DNA from: Aliivibrio sp. S3MY1
Lineage (GTDB): Bacteria > Pseudomonadota > Gammaproteobacteria > Enterobacterales > Vibrionaceae
Direction: 5' to 3'
DNA length: 64,000 bases
Assembly: GCF_028765575.1 (NCBI RefSeq)
Contig: NZ_JARACO010000019.1
Span: forward strand, 1 to 64,000
The translations under genes were made by a program, and so were the position numbers. The notes below the pieces were generated by a model. The model searched no databases and was not told the origin of the DNA. It was given only the letters and a program-made list of their open reading frames with translations. How positions within the stretch are numbered: position 1 is the stretch's first letter; the number at the start of each line of letters is the position of its first letter. Positions 47,093 to 55,694 of this stretch are shown piece after piece.

Positions 47093-47637
47093 TCCGTATT
47101 ATCGATTTCCTCGCCGCTTTTTTCGGTTTGTTATTGCTTTGGCCAATTTTAGTTATTGTTACCATTATTGGTCTATTCGATACTGGCTCTCCAATCTTCA
47201 TTCAAGAACGAGTTGGGCGTAATAAAAAACCATTCAAACTGATTAAGTTCCGCACTATGTCAGTTGAAACCAAATCAGTGGCTAGCCATTTAGCCAATAA
47301 TGCTTCAATTACGAAACTTGGTAATTTTCTTCGTAAAACTAAAATTGATGAATTACCGCAACTAATTAATGTCGTTAAAGGTGAAATGAGCTTGGTTGGT
47401 CCTCGTCCAAATTTATTTAATCAAGAAGAGTTAATTAAAGAGCGTGATGCATTAGGTGTTTATGATGTTTTACCTGGTGTGACTGGTTTAGCTCAAGTTC
47501 AAAATATCGATATGTCTACACCACAATTGTTAGCTAAAACTGACAAGCAGATGATTGATACGTTAACCATTAAAGATTATTTTAAATACATCATCATGAC
47601 AGTGACAGGCAGTGGCTCGGGTGATGCCGTAAAATAA
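47089..47637 (+). CDS. Initiating undecaprenyl-phosphate sugar-1-phosphate transferase (PglC-like)
   Basis: A 182-residue monotopic phosphoglycosyl transferase. One N-terminal hydrophobic re-entrant helix (about 5-29) is followed by [10 protein letters not shown], the catalytic pair in [11 protein letters not shown] near 84-94, and LVGPRP near 102. It would transfer the HexNAc-phosphate made by the neighbouring genes onto undecaprenyl phosphate. It corresponds to the C-terminal catalytic domain of WbaP. An intrinsic terminator comes 18 nt later. Confidence 0.9.
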   Translation: MIRIIDFLAAFFGLLLLWPILVIVTIIGLFDTGSPIFIQERVGRNKKPFKLIKFRTMSVETKSVASHLANNASITKLGNFLRKTKIDELPQLINVVKGEMSLVGPRPNLFNQEELIKERDALGVYDVLPGVTGLAQVQNIDMSTPQLLAKTDKQMIDTLTIKDYFKYIIMTVTGSGSGDAVK

Positions 47638-47654
47638 TTGCGAGAAACAAATCT

Positions 47655-47699
47655 AAAATCCCAGAAAAGTGATTTATTCACTATAACTTCTGGGATTTT
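47655..47699 (+). terminator. Rho-independent terminator
   Basis: AAAATCCCAGAA (47655-47666) pairs exactly with TTCTGGGATTTT (47688-47699) and the T-run follows. It separates the initiating transferase from the WbpM-like gene, giving a likely end of the long ops-controlled transcript; RfaH could still allow read-through. Confidence 0.85.
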
Positions 47700-47761
47700 T
47701 TATATCTAATCCGTATCATTCATTTTGCTGGTTTTTCTTATAAAAATATAAATGGTTTATT

Positions 47762-49684
47762 ATGTTTAATTTAAACGTCATTTGGTCACTTCCTCGCTAT
47801 AAAAAACGCTTAATCAGCTTATTGATTGATTTCTTCTTTATCTGTATTTCATTTTATGGTGCTTACTGGGTCCGCATTGGAAAGTTTCAAGCATTACCTT
47901 CAGTTGAGGGATTATATGTATTAGTTAGTGCTGTTATTTTAACGTTACTTATTTTTACTAAGCTTGGTCTATATCGAGCTGTATTAAGGTACCTAGGTTT
48001 ACATGTACTGGCTTTAGTCGGTGTGGGTACGGCTATATCAGCAGTTGCAATGGCTGGATTGGCTTTTTGGTTTGATGCGGCAATACCCCGCTCTGTCCCA
48101 ATTATTTATGGGGCTTTTTTAGCTATTAGTGTTGGTGGTAGTCGACTCATTGTTCGTAGCTTGGTTGCGCAATCCTCAAATAAAACAGGTAATCCGGTAT
48201 TAATTTATGGTGCAGGTAGTGCTGGTCGTCAACTGGCATTAGCGCTTCGTCAATCTGATAGCCATAAAGTAGTTGGTTTTGTTGATGAAGATGTCACATT
48301 ACAAAATACTATGATGATGGGCTTGTATGTCTACACCGCAGCGTGTGCAGAGAAAGTCATAATAAAGCATGGTGTTAAGCAAATATTATTGGCGATACCG
48401 AGTGCGTCTCGTCGCCGTCGTAAAGAGGTGATTGATACTATCTCTTTATTACCTGTTGAGATACTCACTGTTCCTGATATGTCAGATATCGTTGCAGGTA
48501 ACGCAAGTATTGATGAGTTAAAAGATGTATCTATTGATGATCTCTTAGGTCGTGATCCCGTTGCTCCACAGCAATCCTTAATGGAAGCGAACATTAAAGA
48601 TAAAGTGGTTATGGTAACAGGGGCGGGGGGCTCTATTGGCTCTGAGCTGTGCCGCCAAATAGTTCGAAATAAACCTAAAGCGTTAGTCTTATTTGAGTTG
48701 TCTGAGTTCGCCTTGTATCAGATTGATAGAGAGCTATCTTTACTTGTTGAGGCAGAAGGCTTAGGTATTCAAATCATTCCTCTGCTTGGTTCGGTTCAAC
48801 GTATTAACCGTTTGTCAAAAGTAATGGGCAGTTTTAAAGTTCAAACGGTATATCACGCCGCAGCGTACAAGCACGTACCATTGGTTGAATATAATGTAGT
48901 GGAAGGGGTGCGTAATAACGTTTTTGGTACTAACTATACCGCGCGAGCTGCGATTGAAGCGAATGTTGAGTCGTTTGTTTTGATCTCTACCGATAAGGCG
49001 GTTCGTCCTACTAATATTATGGGTACGACCAAGCGTATGGCGGAGTTAGGTCTGCAAGCGTTGGCAGAGCAGCAAAATAAGATCCGTGCAAAAGACGCAA
49101 GTGCAGGTACGCGTTTTTGTATGGTGCGTTTTGGTAATGTATTAGGCTCATCTGGCTCTGTCGTGCCGGTATTTAAACGTCAAATTGAAAATCGGGAACC
49201 CATTACGGTAACCCATGAAGAGATCACGCGTTTCTTTATGACCATTCCTGAAGCAGCTCAATTGGTTATTCAAGCAGGGGCTATGGGTAAAGGCGGTGAT
49301 GTATTTGTACTTGATATGGGCGAATCAGTAAAAATAGTTGATTTGGCAAAAAATTTAATTCGACTTTCTGGTTTAGAAGTGAAAAGTAAATTAAATCCAT
49401 ACGGTGATATTGAGATTAAATACACAGGCCTGCGCCCTGGTGAAAAACTGTATGAAGAGTTATTGATAGGTGACAATGTTGGTTCAACGGCGCATGAGCG
49501 GATCATGACGGCACAAGAAGATTTCTTACCATTAGATGAATACAATATTTTGTTAAATAAGTTAGATACTGCTTGTCATGATTTTGACCATGAAGCGATA
49601 CGTCAGTTACTTCTTGATGCACCGACTGGTTTTGTGCCAGTTGACGGGATAGGGGATTTGGTGTGGAAGGCGGATAAAGAATAG
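47762..49684 (+). CDS. wbpM: WbpM/FlaA1-like UDP-HexNAc 4,6-dehydratase, membrane-anchored
   Basis: A 640-residue protein. About four membrane helices fill the first 120 residues, then a Rossmann-like domain (YGAGSAGRQLALAL near 144) and the SDR domain with VTGAGGSIGSELCRQ near 283, STDKAVRPTNIMGTTK near 412 (methionine for the catalytic tyrosine), and GLRPGEKLYEELL near 560. WbpM retains C5 and yields UDP-4-keto-6-deoxy-GlcNAc, substrate for the WbpV-like enzyme. The TAG stop touches a repeat element (GACGCTTCGCTGCG). Confidence 0.9.
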   Translation: MFNLNVIWSLPRYKKRLISLLIDFFFICISFYGAYWVRIGKFQALPSVEGLYVLVSAVILTLLIFTKLGLYRAVLRYLGLHVLALVGVGTAISAVAMAGLAFWFDAAIPRSVPIIYGAFLAISVGGSRLIVRSLVAQSSNKTGNPVLIYGAGSAGRQLALALRQSDSHKVVGFVDEDVTLQNTMMMGLYVYTAACAEKVIIKHGVKQILLAIPSASRRRRKEVIDTISLLPVEILTVPDMSDIVAGNASIDELKDVSIDDLLGRDPVAPQQSLMEANIKDKVVMVTGAGGSIGSELCRQIVRNKPKALVLFELSEFALYQIDRELSLLVEAEGLGIQIIPLLGSVQRINRLSKVMGSFKVQTVYHAAAYKHVPLVEYNVVEGVRNNVFGTNYTARAAIEANVESFVLISTDKAVRPTNIMGTTKRMAELGLQALAEQQNKIRAKDASAGTRFCMVRFGNVLGSSGSVVPVFKRQIENREPITVTHEEITRFFMTIPEAAQLVIQAGAMGKGGDVFVLDMGESVKIVDLAKNLIRLSGLEVKSKLNPYGDIEIKYTGLRPGEKLYEELLIGDNVGSTAHERIMTAQEDFLPLDEYNILLNKLDTACHDFDHEAIRQLLLDAPTGFVPVDGIGDLVWKADKE

Positions 49685-49951
49685 GACGCTTCGCTGCGAG
49701 GAAGAGAAAAAGCGAGGATTCAGGTCTCAGGCTTCAGGAAGATCAAAAGCGAATACCCTGAAACCTCTGCGCGTAGCGTCCTGAATCCTAGTTTTTTATC
49801 ACCAACCCCTCCCAGCCTCCCCTTATATTGATATTTTTAGCCAAGTGACTATATCGATAAAGGAGAGGAGCTAAAAGCGGCTGCGGCGCTTATCTTTGAT
49901 CTTATAGAAGCGAAGCGGCCTAGTTTCTAGTTAGCGAAGCGTATAGTTTCC
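49685..49951. repeat. Composite inverted-repeat element, copy 8 (left flank of ugd)
   Basis: In order: GACGCTTCGCTGCGAGG; a GATTCAGGTCTCAGG...CCTGAAACCTCTGCGCGTAGCG unit; an AACCCCTCCCAGCCTCCCC palindrome; and the right arm CTTATAGAAGCGAAGCGGCC...TAGTTAGCGAAGCGTATAG. It is nearly identical to the copy at 51213-51460, with about 82 bp in a row identical. The rest of the 351-bp gap to ugd (49952-50035) shows only an AT-rich promoter-like stretch. Confidence 0.9.
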
Positions 49952-50035
49952 AGTACCTCGTATTTCGATTCTCGCACCTCCCCCCTTTCTCCCTTATAAT
50001 CCCCTAAGATAAATTTCCCTACAGGATAAATAATA

Positions 50036-51202
50036 ATGAAAATTGCCATTGCAGGTACAGGTTACGTTGGCTTATCAAATGCAGTGTTGTTAGCACAACA
50101 TAATGAAGTGATTGCCGTTGATATCATGGCTGAAAAAGTTGAGCTAATTAATAATAAGCAATCACCAATTTCAGATGTAGAGATTGAAGATTTCTTAGCG
50201 AATAAAGATCTTAATCTTACCGCTACGTTAGATAAAGCGTTGGCTTACAAATATGCTGAGTATGTGGTGGTTGCTACACCAACAGATTATGACCCAGCAA
50301 CAAATTACTTTAATACTGGCTCGGTTGAGGCGGTGATTAAAGAGGTAATGGCAATTAACCCAAATGCAGTGATGGTGATCAAATCTACTGTTCCTGTTGG
50401 GTATACCGAGCGTATTAAACAAGAACTAGGTTGCGATAATATTATCTTTTCGCCTGAGTTTTTACGTGAAGGTCGCGCGCTGTTTGATAATCTTCATCCA
50501 TCTCGCATTATTGTGGGTGAGCAATCTGACCGTGCTCAAGTGTTTGCAGATTTATTAGTTCAAGGCGCGATTAAAGAAAACATTGAAGTATTACTGACTC
50601 GTTCTACCGAAGCTGAGGCTGTTAAGTTGTTTTCTAATACTTACCTTGCGATGCGTGTTGCTTATTTCAATGAGTTAGACTCTTATGCTGAAGCCCATGG
50701 TTTAGATGCACGCCAAATCATTGAAGGGGTAGGGTTAGATCCTCGTATTGGTAATCACTACAATAATCCATCATTTGGTTATGGCGGTTACTGTCTACCA
50801 AAAGACACTAAGCAGTTATTAGCGAATTACCAAGAAGTGCCAAATAACATTATTGGCGCGATTGTGGATGCTAACCGTACTCGTAAGGATTTTGTTGCTG
50901 AATCCATTATGAAACGAAATCCTAAAGTGGTTGGCATTTATCGTTTAATCATGAAAGCGGGTTCTGATAACTTCCGTGCTTCTTCGATTCAAGGGATCAT
51001 GAAACGCTTGAAAGCTAAAGGTATTGAAGTAGTGGTGTATGAGCCAGTATTAAAAGAATCTGATTTCTTTAACTCTCGTGTGATTGAAGATTTGAATGAG
51101 TTTAAGCAAGTGTCAGATGTGATTGTCTCGAACCGTATGATGGAAGAGCTGGCAGATGTTGAGGGTAAGGTTTATACCCGCGATTTGTTTGGTAGTGACT
51201 AA
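50036..51202 (+). CDS. ugd: UDP-glucose 6-dehydrogenase
   Basis: Ugd oxidises UDP-glucose to UDP-glucuronate with two NAD+. The 388 residues are the short E. coli-like form: [14 protein letters not shown] at 7-20, FSPEFLREG near 140, and the catalytic cysteine in [11 protein letters not shown] near 253. UDP-GlcA could enter the O unit, capsule or lipid A decoration. It stands alone between two near-identical direct repeats. Stop TAA, then the second copy begins after about 10 nt. Confidence 0.96.
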   Translation: MKIAIAGTGYVGLSNAVLLAQHNEVIAVDIMAEKVELINNKQSPISDVEIEDFLANKDLNLTATLDKALAYKYAEYVVVATPTDYDPATNYFNTGSVEAVIKEVMAINPNAVMVIKSTVPVGYTERIKQELGCDNIIFSPEFLREGRALFDNLHPSRIIVGEQSDRAQVFADLLVQGAIKENIEVLLTRSTEAEAVKLFSNTYLAMRVAYFNELDSYAEAHGLDARQIIEGVGLDPRIGNHYNNPSFGYGGYCLPKDTKQLLANYQEVPNNIIGAIVDANRTRKDFVAESIMKRNPKVVGIYRLIMKAGSDNFRASSIQGIMKRLKAKGIEVVVYEPVLKESDFFNSRVIEDLNEFKQVSDVIVSNRMMEELADVEGKVYTRDLFGSD

Positions 51203-51212
51203 GGGGTAGAGC

Positions 51213-51460
51213 AGGGTTCAGGTCTCAGGTTTCAGGAAGATCAAAAGCGAATACCCCTGAAACCTCTGCGCGTAGCGTCCTGAATCCTAGTTTTTTATCA
51301 CCAACCCCTCCCAGCCTCCCCTTATATTGATATTTTCAGCCAAGTGACTAATGGTGATAAAGGGGAGGAGCGAAGATCCAAAAGCGGGTACGGCACTTGC
51401 TTTTGATTTTATAGAAGCGAAGTGGTCTAGTCTCTAGTTAGCGCAGCGTATAGCTTCTAA
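51213..51460. repeat. Composite inverted-repeat element, copy 9 (right flank of ugd)
   Basis: Direct counterpart of the copy at 49716-49951: GGTTCAGGTCTCAGG..., GCGCGTAGCGTCCTGAATCC, the CCTCCC palindrome, and GAAGCGAAGTGGTCTAG...TTAGCGCAGCGTATAG. It lies in the 341-bp gap before hipB. Confidence 0.9.
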
Positions 51461-51484
51461 TACCTACCTTAAGTTGCTACAGTG

Positions 51485-51531
51485 ATGTCAATTTAATAAA
51501 AAAGTTCTATAATATTGTTACTATAGTAACA
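51485..51531 (+). promoter_or_regulatory. hipBA promoter and operator palindrome
   Basis: A TATAAT box at 51508-51513, with a poor -35 (ATGTCA, 51485-51490) 17 nt upstream, is followed by a perfect 16-bp palindrome TGTTACTATAGTAACA at 51516-51531. It lies 12 nt before the HipB start, so is probably the autoregulatory operator of the HipB-like protein. Confidence 0.7.
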
Positions 51532-51543
51532 GTTGGGTTTAAT

Positions 51544-51819
51544 ATGCTATCTCTTCATACCGCTTTTGATGTTCAACTTGAATTAAAAGATTTTATTAAA
51601 CAACGTCGTAAACAACAAAAACTTAGTGTGGAAGCATTAGCTAAGTGCTCTGGCGTGCCTTATAGCACCATTCGAAAATTTGAAAATACTGGGAATATCT
51701 CTTTAAGGCAGTTTCTAATGTTACTTGAAAGCGTTGATAGCCTTAACGATATACACAATTTAACAAAGACATCTAATCAAGAACCGACGAGTATTGAGGA
51801 GGTATTAAGAAATGCTTAA
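51544..51819 (+). CDS. hipB: HipB-like antitoxin, XRE-family
   Basis: A 91-residue DNA-binding antitoxin. The HTH is LSVEALAKCSGVPYSTIRKFENTG (about 27-50), a typical XRE/lambda-repressor fold. It would repress its own promoter through the palindrome upstream and neutralise HipA. The stop overlaps the HipA start by 8 nt. This is the HipBA order. Confidence 0.88.
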   Translation: MLSLHTAFDVQLELKDFIKQRRKQQKLSVEALAKCSGVPYSTIRKFENTGNISLRQFLMLLESVDSLNDIHNLTKTSNQEPTSIEEVLRNA

Positions 51820-53056
51820 CACACCTTTAATCGTAAAAAGAACGTTTGCAGATGGGCATCAAGAAAAGCTAGGTCAGCTTGCTGAAAATAAAACAGGTAT
51901 CTATTTTCAGTATGATGAGTCGTACCTAAGTCAACATAAGCATTCAATCGCGCCTTTTAATATCAGAGCAGATCTTAGTTTACAAAAAGCGCCTAGACAG
52001 CCACATTATGGACTTCACGGCGTATTTGGTGACAGTCTACCTGATGGGTGGGGGCTGTACTTAATGGATCGAATGTTCAGGAATAATGGCTTCAATCCTC
52101 AAATGGTTACCGCGTTAGAAAGACTTGCTTATGTTGGAGACCAATGCTTAGGTGCGCTTTCTTATGAGCCTGAAATGGCATTAGCTGATTCAAGTTCAAG
52201 AGATATAGAATTAATCACATTAGGTAAAGAAGCGGTTAAAGAGTTCGAAGGCACAGAATCCCATCTTATTGCACATCTAATGAATGCTGGTGGCTCGGGT
52301 GGTGCACGACCAAAACTAAATGTAACTAAATGCAGTGACGGTCAATACTCAACATTACCAAATGCAAAAGGTGAAAAACTTCTCATTAAATTAACGTCTG
52401 ATAAATTTGACTTAAAACATTCAGAAAGCTTAGTTGAATATGCCTATATGAAAATGGCAAGAAACGTAGGCATTGAAGTTCCTAATTTTGAATTAGTTGA
52501 CGCGAGTAATGGTCAATTTTGGTTGCAACAAACACGCTTCGATTGCACGCCAAATGGTGGCCGTCAGCATATGATATCTGCATGTGGTTTGTTGGACGCG
52601 CCTTTTAGAGAGCCATCTTTAGATTATGTCGATTTAATCAAAGCAACACGCCAACTTTGTGGTATTCAAGAAGCACAAAAATTAGTAAAAAGAGCATTGT
52701 TTAATTACATCACAGTTAATCAGGATGATCACAGCAAGAACTTTGCTTTTCTCGCTGACGATAATGATAATTGGAGATTGTCGCCATTTTACGACATCGT
52801 TTACAGTCCTTCCCCTTATAAAGAACACATGACTTCGTTTAATGGTAATGGTCGACTACCAACAACTAAAGCGTTAGAATTAATGGCAGGGCATGCAGGT
52901 TATGCAAATGTCACACCTTTGATAAATATGATTGAAGAGATTTATCATGAGACTCGGGATTTTAAACAAGAGGCATTAAATCTCGGTATATCAAACGCGT
53001 TAATTTCGACGATTGATTCACATATATCTCAGCAATACCGCCAATTCAATAATTGA
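51812..53056 (+). CDS. hipA: HipA-family serine/threonine kinase toxin
   Basis: A 414-residue kinase of the HipA family, whose E. coli member phosphorylates glutamyl-tRNA synthetase and causes growth arrest. The N-terminal domain has GVFGDSLPDGWG near 70, the phosphate loop is GGSGGARPKLNV near 160, and the catalytic/metal motifs are NQDDHSKNFAF near 308 and SPFYDIVYS near 327, all intact. The protein is a little shorter than E. coli HipA (440) and of the HipT/HipA2-like width; target unknown. Confidence 0.9.
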   Translation: MLNTPLIVKRTFADGHQEKLGQLAENKTGIYFQYDESYLSQHKHSIAPFNIRADLSLQKAPRQPHYGLHGVFGDSLPDGWGLYLMDRMFRNNGFNPQMVTALERLAYVGDQCLGALSYEPEMALADSSSRDIELITLGKEAVKEFEGTESHLIAHLMNAGGSGGARPKLNVTKCSDGQYSTLPNAKGEKLLIKLTSDKFDLKHSESLVEYAYMKMARNVGIEVPNFELVDASNGQFWLQQTRFDCTPNGGRQHMISACGLLDAPFREPSLDYVDLIKATRQLCGIQEAQKLVKRALFNYITVNQDDHSKNFAFLADDNDNWRLSPFYDIVYSPSPYKEHMTSFNGNGRLPTTKALELMAGHAGYANVTPLINMIEEIYHETRDFKQEALNLGISNALISTIDSHISQQYRQFNN

Positions 53057-53066
53057 GGCAAGGAAG

Positions 53067-53124
53067 ATCTCTTGCTTTTGATTTTCCTGAAACCTGAAAC
53101 CTTTGCGCGCAGCGTCCTCAACCT
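53067..53124. repeat. Repeat fragment, copy 10
   Basis: GCTTTTGATTTTCCTGAAACC then TGAAACCTTTGCGCGCAGCGTCCT is a half element of the GATTCAGG sub-family between hipA and the DHH gene. Next to it is a short tandem AGGACCATAGGACCAT (53141-53160). Confidence 0.75.
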
Positions 53125-53191
53125 AACCTTGACTCTCAATCAGGACCATAGGACCATAGGATAGCTCTTCCCGTTCTTCAAAAGGATTTTC

Positions 53192-54145
53192 ATGAACTTC
53201 GACATCTTCAACGGTGACGCTGATGGCATTATCGCTCTTCTTCAACTTCGTTTGGCTAACCCTCAAAAATCAACTTTAATCACTGGCGTTAAGCGTGACA
53301 TTAACTTAATGACTAAAGTGGATGCCAAAGCGGGTGATAACCTCACTGTACTAGACATCTCAATGGAAAAGAACATGGCAGCTCTAGATCTTGCTCTAAG
53401 TTCAGGTGCTGAAGTATTTTATGCCGATCACCATCGTGCGGGTGATATCCCTGAGCACGAGAATCTATCTGCTCATATCGATTTAGATGCCAATACCTGT
53501 ACTGCCTTAATTATTGATAACCTACTAAATGGTCAGTTTCATGAGTGGGCAATTACGGCGGCGTATGGGGATAACTTAATTGCAAAAGCGAATGAGCTGG
53601 CGGATGTTATCGGCTTATCTTGTGAGCAAAAATCTCAGTTAAAAGAGCTTGGGACATTAATCAACTATAATGGGTATGGGGCGAAGGTGGATGATCTGCA
53701 TTTTGATCCTGCTGCTTTATACCAAGCGTTATTACAATACTCATCGCCTTTTGATGTGATTGCGGATAAAGCATCGCCTTTTTATCAGCTGCAAGCGGCG
53801 TATCAATCGGATATGGATAATGCATTATCTATAGAGGCTCTGCACAAAAGTGAGAAATTAGGGTTATTTGAGTTACCAAATGAAGCGTGGGCACGTCGTA
53901 TTAGCGGTGTTTATGGTAATCTTTTAGCAAATCAAAATCCCGATTCAGCTCATGCGGTATTAACGCAAAATGCGGATGGCACTTATATGGTATCACTTCG
54001 TGCGCCGTTAAATAATAAGCAAGGTGCGGGTGAGATCTGTAGCTTGTTTGAAACTGGTGGTGGTCGTGAGGCGGCGGCGGGAATTAATGTATTGCCGAAA
54101 GAGAAAATTGCTGAGTTTATTAGAGTGGTTGAGAATAAATATTAG
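53192..54145 (+). CDS. DHH-family phosphoesterase
   Basis: A 317-residue DHH/DHHA1-type protein. The metal site is in DIFNGDADGI near 4-13 and ADHHRAG near 79-85; the C-terminal GGGREAAAGI near 291 is the substrate-binding loop. Family members hydrolyse oligonucleotides or c-di-AMP-like molecules (NrnA, GdpP) or act as RecJ exonuclease domains; this compact form is widespread in Vibrionaceae and its substrate is unknown. Unlikely to be in the polysaccharide pathway. Confidence 0.85.
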   Translation: MNFDIFNGDADGIIALLQLRLANPQKSTLITGVKRDINLMTKVDAKAGDNLTVLDISMEKNMAALDLALSSGAEVFYADHHRAGDIPEHENLSAHIDLDANTCTALIIDNLLNGQFHEWAITAAYGDNLIAKANELADVIGLSCEQKSQLKELGTLINYNGYGAKVDDLHFDPAALYQALLQYSSPFDVIADKASPFYQLQAAYQSDMDNALSIEALHKSEKLGLFELPNEAWARRISGVYGNLLANQNPDSAHAVLTQNADGTYMVSLRAPLNNKQGAGEICSLFETGGGREAAAGINVLPKEKIAEFIRVVENKY

Positions 54146-54152
54146 AGTGAAA

Positions 54153-54295
54153 CTAGAAACTATACGCTGCGCTAACTAGAGACTATAAGTGCAGGTATAG
54201 CTAGTGTAATAATTAAGCCTATCAACATGGATGCTTTTGCTTTTATAGTTTCTAGAGCGAAGCGTTCTAGTTAGCGCAGCGTATAGGCTCTTATG
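54153..54295. repeat. Inverted-repeat element, copy 11, with perfect termini
   Basis: TATACGCTGCGCTAACTAG at 54161-54179 and its exact inverse CTAGTTAGCGCAGCGTATA at 54267-54285 bound a short AT-rich interior. The right arm again has the extra box GAGCGAAGCGTTCTAG. At about 140 bp this is the cleanest short copy. Confidence 0.9.
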
Positions 54296-54321
54296 ACATA
54301 AATTTAAAATCGAGAAATATC

Positions 54322-55329
54322 ATGAATATATTAGTCACTGGTGGAATGGGTTACATTGGTAGCCACACATGTGTACAAATGATTGAAGCGGGCTTAACGC
54401 CAATCATTTTAGACAACTTATACAACAGTAAAGAAGTGGTGCTTGATCGCATTGCAGCGTTAGTTGGTGTTAAACCTAAGTTTTACCAAGGTGATATTCG
54501 CGATCCTCTAATTCTAGAAACCATCTTTGCTGAAAACCAAATCGATAGCGTGATCCACTTTGCTGGTTTAAAAGCGGTGGGTGAGTCGGTTGAAAAGCCA
54601 ATCATGTATTACGATAACAATGTATCGGGTACATTAGTTTTGGTTGAAGCGATGCGTAAAGCGGGCGTGAACAGTATTGTATTTAGTTCATCTGCAACCG
54701 TTTATGGCGATCCTGCTTCTGTGCCGATTAATGAAAATTTCCCAACATCAGCAACTAATCCTTATGGTCGTAGTAAGCTGATTGTTGAAGAGTGTCTAAC
54801 CGATATTCAAAAAGCACATCCAGAAATGAGCGTAACTCTACTTCGTTACTTTAACCCGGTTGGCTCTCATAAATCAGGCACCATGGGTGAAGACCCACAA
54901 GGTATTCCAAACAACCTAATGCCGTTTATTTCTCAAGTGGCTGTTGGTCGTCGTGAGTTTTTATCAGTATTTGGTGATGATTACCCAACGGTTGATGGTA
55001 CTGGTGTTCGTGATTATATCCATGTGGTGGATTTGGCTGATGGTCATTTAGCGGCACTTAAATACAAGGGTAAAGAAGCGGGTCTTCATATCTATAACTT
55101 GGGTACGGGTAAAGGCTACAGTGTTTTACAGATGGCAGAAGCGTTCTCTAAAACGGCTGGCGTTCCTGTTCCTCATAAAATCGCACCTCGTCGCCCAGGC
55201 GATATTGCCGAATGTTGGGCAGATCCTGCTAAAGCGCGTGAAGAGTTGAAGTGGGAAGCGAAGTTGTCTCTTGATGATATGACTGAAGATACGTGGCGCT
55301 GGCAGTCGAATAATCCGAAAGGGTATTAA
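54322..55329 (+). CDS. galE: UDP-glucose 4-epimerase
   Basis: GalE interconverts UDP-glucose and UDP-galactose (or the GlcNAc/GalNAc pair). The 335-residue SDR has [12 protein letters not shown] at 5-16, [10 protein letters not shown] near 122, and NPYGRSKL near 146 (catalytic Y-x3-K). Length and motifs match E. coli GalE closely. Stop TAA; a repeat begins 6 nt later. Confidence 0.96.
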   Translation: MNILVTGGMGYIGSHTCVQMIEAGLTPIILDNLYNSKEVVLDRIAALVGVKPKFYQGDIRDPLILETIFAENQIDSVIHFAGLKAVGESVEKPIMYYDNNVSGTLVLVEAMRKAGVNSIVFSSSATVYGDPASVPINENFPTSATNPYGRSKLIVEECLTDIQKAHPEMSVTLLRYFNPVGSHKSGTMGEDPQGIPNNLMPFISQVAVGRREFLSVFGDDYPTVDGTGVRDYIHVVDLADGHLAALKYKGKEAGLHIYNLGTGKGYSVLQMAEAFSKTAGVPVPHKIAPRRPGDIAECWADPAKAREELKWEAKLSLDDMTEDTWRWQSNNPKGY

Positions 55330-55334
55330 AAGCA

Positions 55335-55594
55335 GGGTTCAGATCGGTCGCAGGCTCCCTTAAAGGGTTCAGAGGTGATCGTTGTGATTGCAGCGAATTA
55401 TATACTGTTCCCTCCCCTTAATAAGGGGAGGGTTAGGGAGGGGTTATTGCGATACAGGTAGAATTGAATACAAATCTAACTTGATTATACGCTGTTAGCT
55501 CTTGACCCCCTCCCAGCCTCCCCCTTAATAAGGGGGAGGAGCTAAGAGCAACAACGCACACCCCTGAATTCTGCAAGCGTAGCGATCTGAACCC
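55335..55594. repeat. Composite repeat, copy 12
   Basis: Between galE and the SNF2 gene: the arms AGGGTTCAGATCGG... (left) and CTGAATTCTGCAAGCGTAGCG + ATCTGAACCCT (right), enclosing two CCTCCC palindromes (CCCTCCCCTTAATAAGGGGAGGG near 55411 and CCCCCTTAATAAGGGGGAGG near 55530) and the linker AACTTGATTATACGCTGTTAGCTCTTGAC, which is also found at 59315-59355. The 365-bp gap to the next gene holds no gene. Confidence 0.85.
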
Positions 55595-55694
55595 TAAGCC
55601 CTTGCTCTCCACTATTCCCCTTAATCAAATTGCATTCCCCTTACACTTCTTTTACTCTCACAGAGTCATAAACCCTTTATCTGTGAGTTTACCA

